A program made the position numbers and the translations under genes. From the NCBI GenBank assembly GCA_003021045.1, contig PXRN01000003.1, positions 126,001 to 190,000 on the forward strand: 64,000 bases of DNA. The letters are read 5' to 3'. The notes under the pieces were generated by a model that searched no databases, was not told where the DNA came from, and saw only the letters and a program-made list of their open reading frames with translations. Shown here one piece after another: positions 61,120 to 64,000 of this stretch (position 1 is the first letter of the stretch; each line of letters begins with the position of its first letter). Source of the stretch: Halobacteriales archaeon QS_4_69_34. Lineage in GTDB: Archaea; Halobacteriota; Halobacteria; Halobacteriales; Halococcaceae.

Positions 61120-62934
61120 TCAATCGGACGGGTCCACGACCTTCCACCGTGCCCCCTGTCCGCCAGAACTGTCCCGTTCGACCTCACCGTGCTCGTCAAG
61201 TTCGTTCAGTGCGCGCTCGATCTTTCGCTTCGGCTCATGCGGAATCCGATCCGATATTTCATCCGTTTTCCACCAAGGACTGTCCCGATGTTGGCTCCCG
61301 ACGATGCTCTTGATCTCGGACTGTAGCCGGGGCACGTATTCGACTGTAATCGGCTCCACCGTCGGAACCCACTCCGGCAGCTTCGAGGTCCGAACGAAAA
61401 TGTCGGTACGCTCTCCGTCCCGACCGAACCGCATTACCGCCTGATACACCGCGTCCTCGGTCATGTGACGATATACGTCGTTCCCGAAGCTGTCGGATTC
61501 GTCCCCGACGACCCGATAATCCAGTTCATTCCCCCGGTTTTCGCTCACCTGCTCGATCCTCTTTCCCCGGAGCGCCCCCAGCATCTTGATGTAGCTATCC
61601 CCGAAGTGGGGACTGCCGATAACGACGCCAACACGTTCGTTCCGGAACGAATTGGACCCGCGCATGTTCCCGTACCACTCAGTGTCTTTACAGACGCCGA
61701 GCACGTCGTACTCGGACGGTCTGTATACTCCCTCAATGGCCTTCTTGCCGGTGATGAGGACCGGATTCATGCCCTCGATTTCGCGGACCTTCTCCAGAAT
61801 GTCGGCGTCCATTTTCGGATCGATTATCTCCCGGTTTCCGCCGGACACCGAATACCGTGGATTCTCCGGACTCTTGACGGGTACGATCCTACGGGGGTTC
61901 ACCTCCGTAGCGAACTGCTGCTTTTCGTCCACGGTCAGAACCTCCCGAGTCCGAAGGGACGGGTACACGTGCATCCGCCACAGCTGCTGGCATGGCGTTG
62001 CATCCAGCGCGAGTACGTTGTTCGCGTCCTCAAGGTCCGGCGGAAGGAGTAGATGTACGGTCCCATCGTCCGGTTCGTATGCTCCGGCCCTTCGATCGTC
62101 CGGAAACTCGACGTGTTCGTACCCGTTGCCCAAGTCCCGGCCGAAAAGCAGTGCGTAAGTTATCAGCGGAGCGAGGGCATGCCCTTGTCCGTTAGTATCC
62201 AGCACATGTTGACCGTCCCGCTCCGGCGGATGTTGGTCGAAGTGCAACCGGGCCTTTACCTTCGGTTCAACCGCGTCGGGGTCGTTCCGGGCGTCCATAA
62301 TCTCCCCGTACCCGTCGAAGGGTAGTTCCGGGGTTTCCCGGCAGTAGGTCGTTACGTACCCCGCTACGTCGTCCGCATCGAACCGCGTTCGGAACGTGCT
62401 ACCTGTCCCTTCGTCAAAGACTGGCGTCCTGTTTTGGACGTATCGAGCGTTGTGCGCGTAACTGTAGTGCGCTATCAGGATCGGAACGTCCTCGGGTTCG
62501 TCCGGATGTTTCCGGATGCACGGACAGGTCGTATCGTTTTCTTGACAAGATAGGTTCTCTCCGAGTGCTTTGTGAATCTCGAAGTTGGTCGCACCCTGTT
62601 CTCGAAGGGTGACGATCTTCTTTTCCTCGGGTGTGCTCGCGTTCGACGGGTCCTCCGGTGCTGCCGGACAGTCGCCGTATATGTCGGGCAGGGTATAGAT
62701 TTGGTCGCCGAGGCCCCTGTCCCGACAAGCGTCGGCTACTTCGATCTTGTTCTCATTCCTGCCCACGAGGATCGTCACCGACTCACCCGCTGCTACGGCG
62801 CTTGCACCCACTTCCCGAGTCTTTCCCAAACCGGGAGGGGCTTCGACAATACCCGGCGTATTCGACCGCATGAGGTTATGCAGTTCCGCGGTCAACTTCG
62901 CGCGGTATTCGTCTCGACGTGAGTCCTCCGTCAC
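61120..62934 (-). CDS. Superfamily 2-like helicase with cysteine cluster and C-terminal winged helix
   Basis: This 604-residue protein has Walker A EAPPGLGKT (about residues 31-39), Walker B VFDEG (172-176), and LALDATPCQQLW as a motif III-like segment. Between Walker A and B lie four cysteines at about 89, 130, 137 and 139 (GDCP, SCQENDTTCPC), the place where XPD/Rad3-type helicases hold an iron-sulfur cluster. The C-terminus (KTDEISDRIPHEPKRKIERA) is a winged-helix DNA-binding segment. ATG 62934 overlaps the stop of the primase-polymerase gene (ATGA), so the two are co-expressed. It probably unwinds DNA for replication of the integrated element; helicase activity is inferred from motifs. 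Confidence 0.72.
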   Translation of the reverse strand: MTEDSRRDEYRAKLTAELHNLMRSNTPGIVEAPPGLGKTREVGASAVAAGESVTILVGRNENKIEVADACRDRGLGDQIYTLPDIYGDCPAAPEDPSNASTPEEKKIVTLREQGATNFEIHKALGENLSCQENDTTCPCIRKHPDEPEDVPILIAHYSYAHNARYVQNRTPVFDEGTGSTFRTRFDADDVAGYVTTYCRETPELPFDGYGEIMDARNDPDAVEPKVKARLHFDQHPPERDGQHVLDTNGQGHALAPLITYALLFGRDLGNGYEHVEFPDDRRAGAYEPDDGTVHLLLPPDLEDANNVLALDATPCQQLWRMHVYPSLRTREVLTVDEKQQFATEVNPRRIVPVKSPENPRYSVSGGNREIIDPKMDADILEKVREIEGMNPVLITGKKAIEGVYRPSEYDVLGVCKDTEWYGNMRGSNSFRNERVGVVIGSPHFGDSYIKMLGALRGKRIEQVSENRGNELDYRVVGDESDSFGNDVYRHMTEDAVYQAVMRFGRDGERTDIFVRTSKLPEWVPTVEPITVEYVPRLQSEIKSIVGSQHRDSPWWKTDEISDRIPHEPKRKIERALNELDEHGEVERDSSGGQGARWKVVDPSD

Positions 62935-64000
62935 TCCGACTCACCTCCGTCGTCGCTAACCCAGTCGTGGTCGGGTATATCGAACCGAGTGTCCCGGTCC
63001 TCGGAATCGTCCTTGAAGGTGTCACCGTAACTCGCCCGCCAGTCAGCCTTCCGTACCGCGTTCTCGACTGTACGATCAACATAGTCCGGCCGGTCTATCT
63101 TGTCGTCCGGCCGGAGTGGTCCCCGGTGCGTCCGCAACAGGGTCCTCGTTTGATCGGCGTCGAAGTGGTGGAATCGCAACGAACAAGCGAGTCTGAAATC
63201 GAACCGGGACCAGTCCGGTTTCGGATCGCCGTCCTCGGGTACAATGAACGAGTCGGAGTGGTCGATAACCGACGGGACCTGCTCGGAGAGATAGCTGTCA
63301 AGTCGGCCGTACTCGGCCCGTAGCTCGGACAGGCTGATTCCGAGCGCATTGGTCGGGTCGTTCGGCGCAACAGCCGACAAATCGATCGAAGGGCTGTCCG
63401 GTTCGACAGTAGTGGCCGGAGTAGCAGGTCCCTCGGGTTCCGTCGACTCGCTACGGGTATCCAGAAATTCCGCGCATAGGTCATGCAGCGCGCCGTCGTC
63501 GGGCAGTATGTATTCCGGCGTCCGATCCAATGTGTGACCCGTCACGGTCAGAAATCCGTCCGCGTCGTACACTTCGACCTCGCCGTGCGTGCCTGCCCAC
63601 TCGGGCTTTTCTCCCCGCGTATAGACGTGGATTCCTGTCAACGAGGGGCTAAACTCCCAGTAGCCACCTAACTGCTCAATCCAGTCCCGGGTCCACGGAG
63701 CAATATCCTCCCAGCAGGGACGGTCGTTTCCGTCCCCGGGGTTGTAGTCAACCACGTCGTCGAAGTCGACAACGGTCAGCGGGTCACGGTCCGACAGGAT
63801 AATCCCGATCCCGTCCGGTTGAAGGGAGTCCGTGTATTCCTTCCCGACCTCGGAGAATCGTTTCCCGTTGTCGGGGTCGGTCGCGTCGAACGTATGCCAG
63901 TCCCGCGGGCCCGAGCCGTGGCGTTCTATCGGCAACTTCGCCGGTTTACCGCTGTCGCGTTCGTCGTATCGCCACGTCAGCCAGAAGTCCCGCTTCCACA
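62931..64000 (-). CDS. Primase-polymerase (archaeo-eukaryotic primase type), 5' end beyond window
   Basis: The frame is open to the window edge, and residues such as KRDFWLTWRYDERDSGKPAK before position 63935 look like the normal start region of this family, so the true start lies outside. Visible motifs are LTVVDFDDVVD (the catalytic Asp pair of archaeo-eukaryotic primases), TGIHVYTRGEKPEW (the sxH-like His), EVEVYDADGFLTVTGHTL, and a C-terminal helical part (DRTVENAVRKADWR). This resembles plasmid or viral primase-polymerases such as the NrS-1 type. Coupled to the helicase gene downstream, it forms a replication module for the element. Catalytic assignments are by motif only. Confidence 0.75.
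   Translation of the reverse strand, partial: WKRDFWLTWRYDERDSGKPAKLPIERHGSGPRDWHTFDATDPDNGKRFSEVGKEYTDSLQPDGIGIILSDRDPLTVVDFDDVVDYNPGDGNDRPCWEDIAPWTRDWIEQLGGYWEFSPSLTGIHVYTRGEKPEWAGTHGEVEVYDADGFLTVTGHTLDRTPEYILPDDGALHDLCAEFLDTRSESTEPEGPATPATTVEPDSPSIDLSAVAPNDPTNALGISLSELRAEYGRLDSYLSEQVPSVIDHSDSFIVPEDGDPKPDWSRFDFRLACSLRFHHFDADQTRTLLRTHRGPLRPDDKIDRPDYVDRTVENAVRKADWRASYGDTFKDDSEDRDTRFDIPDHDWVSDDGGESE

Overview
The window is chromosomal DNA from a haloarchaeon (class Halobacteria). The evidence is very high GC over most of the window, strongly acidic proteins, archaeal TATA boxes placed for leaderless or nearly leaderless mRNAs, a Tat-type lipoprotein signal, a PGF-CTERM-like surface anchor, and a tRNA gene without an encoded CCA. 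I cannot name the genus.

Layout. (1) 1-15.2 kb is a GC-rich surface-glycan locus. A minus-strand operon (8422 to 874) encodes a sugar acetyltransferase, aminotransferase, oxidoreductase, UDP-sugar 6-dehydrogenase, GT2 glycosyltransferase, UDP-GlcNAc 2-epimerase and polysaccharide deacetylase. Together these match a WbpABDEI-type route to a UDP-diacetamido-uronic acid. Around it lie a flippase, a phosphodiesterase-like protein, two FemAB-like acyltransferases, a YdjM-like membrane protein and a DUF1616 protein. (2) 15.4-24.6 kb is housekeeping or accessory DNA: a winged-helix regulator, a surface lipoprotein whose signal peptide appears frameshifted, an iron(III) ABC transporter with a DtxR/Idr-type iron box, an SDR reductase, a small acyl-CoA-carboxylase-associated protein, and an arsR-arsC pair followed by a broken second arsC. 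(3) 24.7-57.4 kb is a lower-GC glycan island. A translationally coupled plus-strand operon (25762 to about 43041) converges with a minus-strand series (43191-53077). The island holds eight GT4 and two GT2 transferases, eight alkaline-phosphatase-superfamily enzymes (four sulfatase-like and four of a distinct 'QPH' subfamily; a ninth lies at 10.7 kb), three FkbM-type methyltransferases, a DUF2206 polytopic protein and an ABC exporter. Decayed dTDP-rhamnose genes (rmlC/rmlA/rmlB remnants) sit at 48.0-48.6 kb. (4) A tRNA-Arg(UCG) at 57.8 kb precedes what looks like an integrated plasmid or provirus (58-64 kb): small orphan genes, an AT-rich membrane protein gene, an intergenic zone rich in inverted repeats that could be a replication origin, a helicase with a cysteine cluster, and a primase-polymerase running off the window.

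The most promising undescribed system is the 25-54 kb island. Soluble AP-superfamily enzymes with a Thr/Ser nucleophile position, most ending in a shared 'RLxxLGY' tail, alternate with glycosyltransferases next to a polymerase-like membrane protein and an exporter. The same tail ends a 76-residue protein with a ribbon-helix-helix-like N-terminus at the head of the island. No formylglycine sulfatase motif and no sulfate-activation gene is visible, so my working inference is a phosphodiester-modified or phosphate-linked glycopolymer pathway. Its chemistry cannot be settled from sequence alone.
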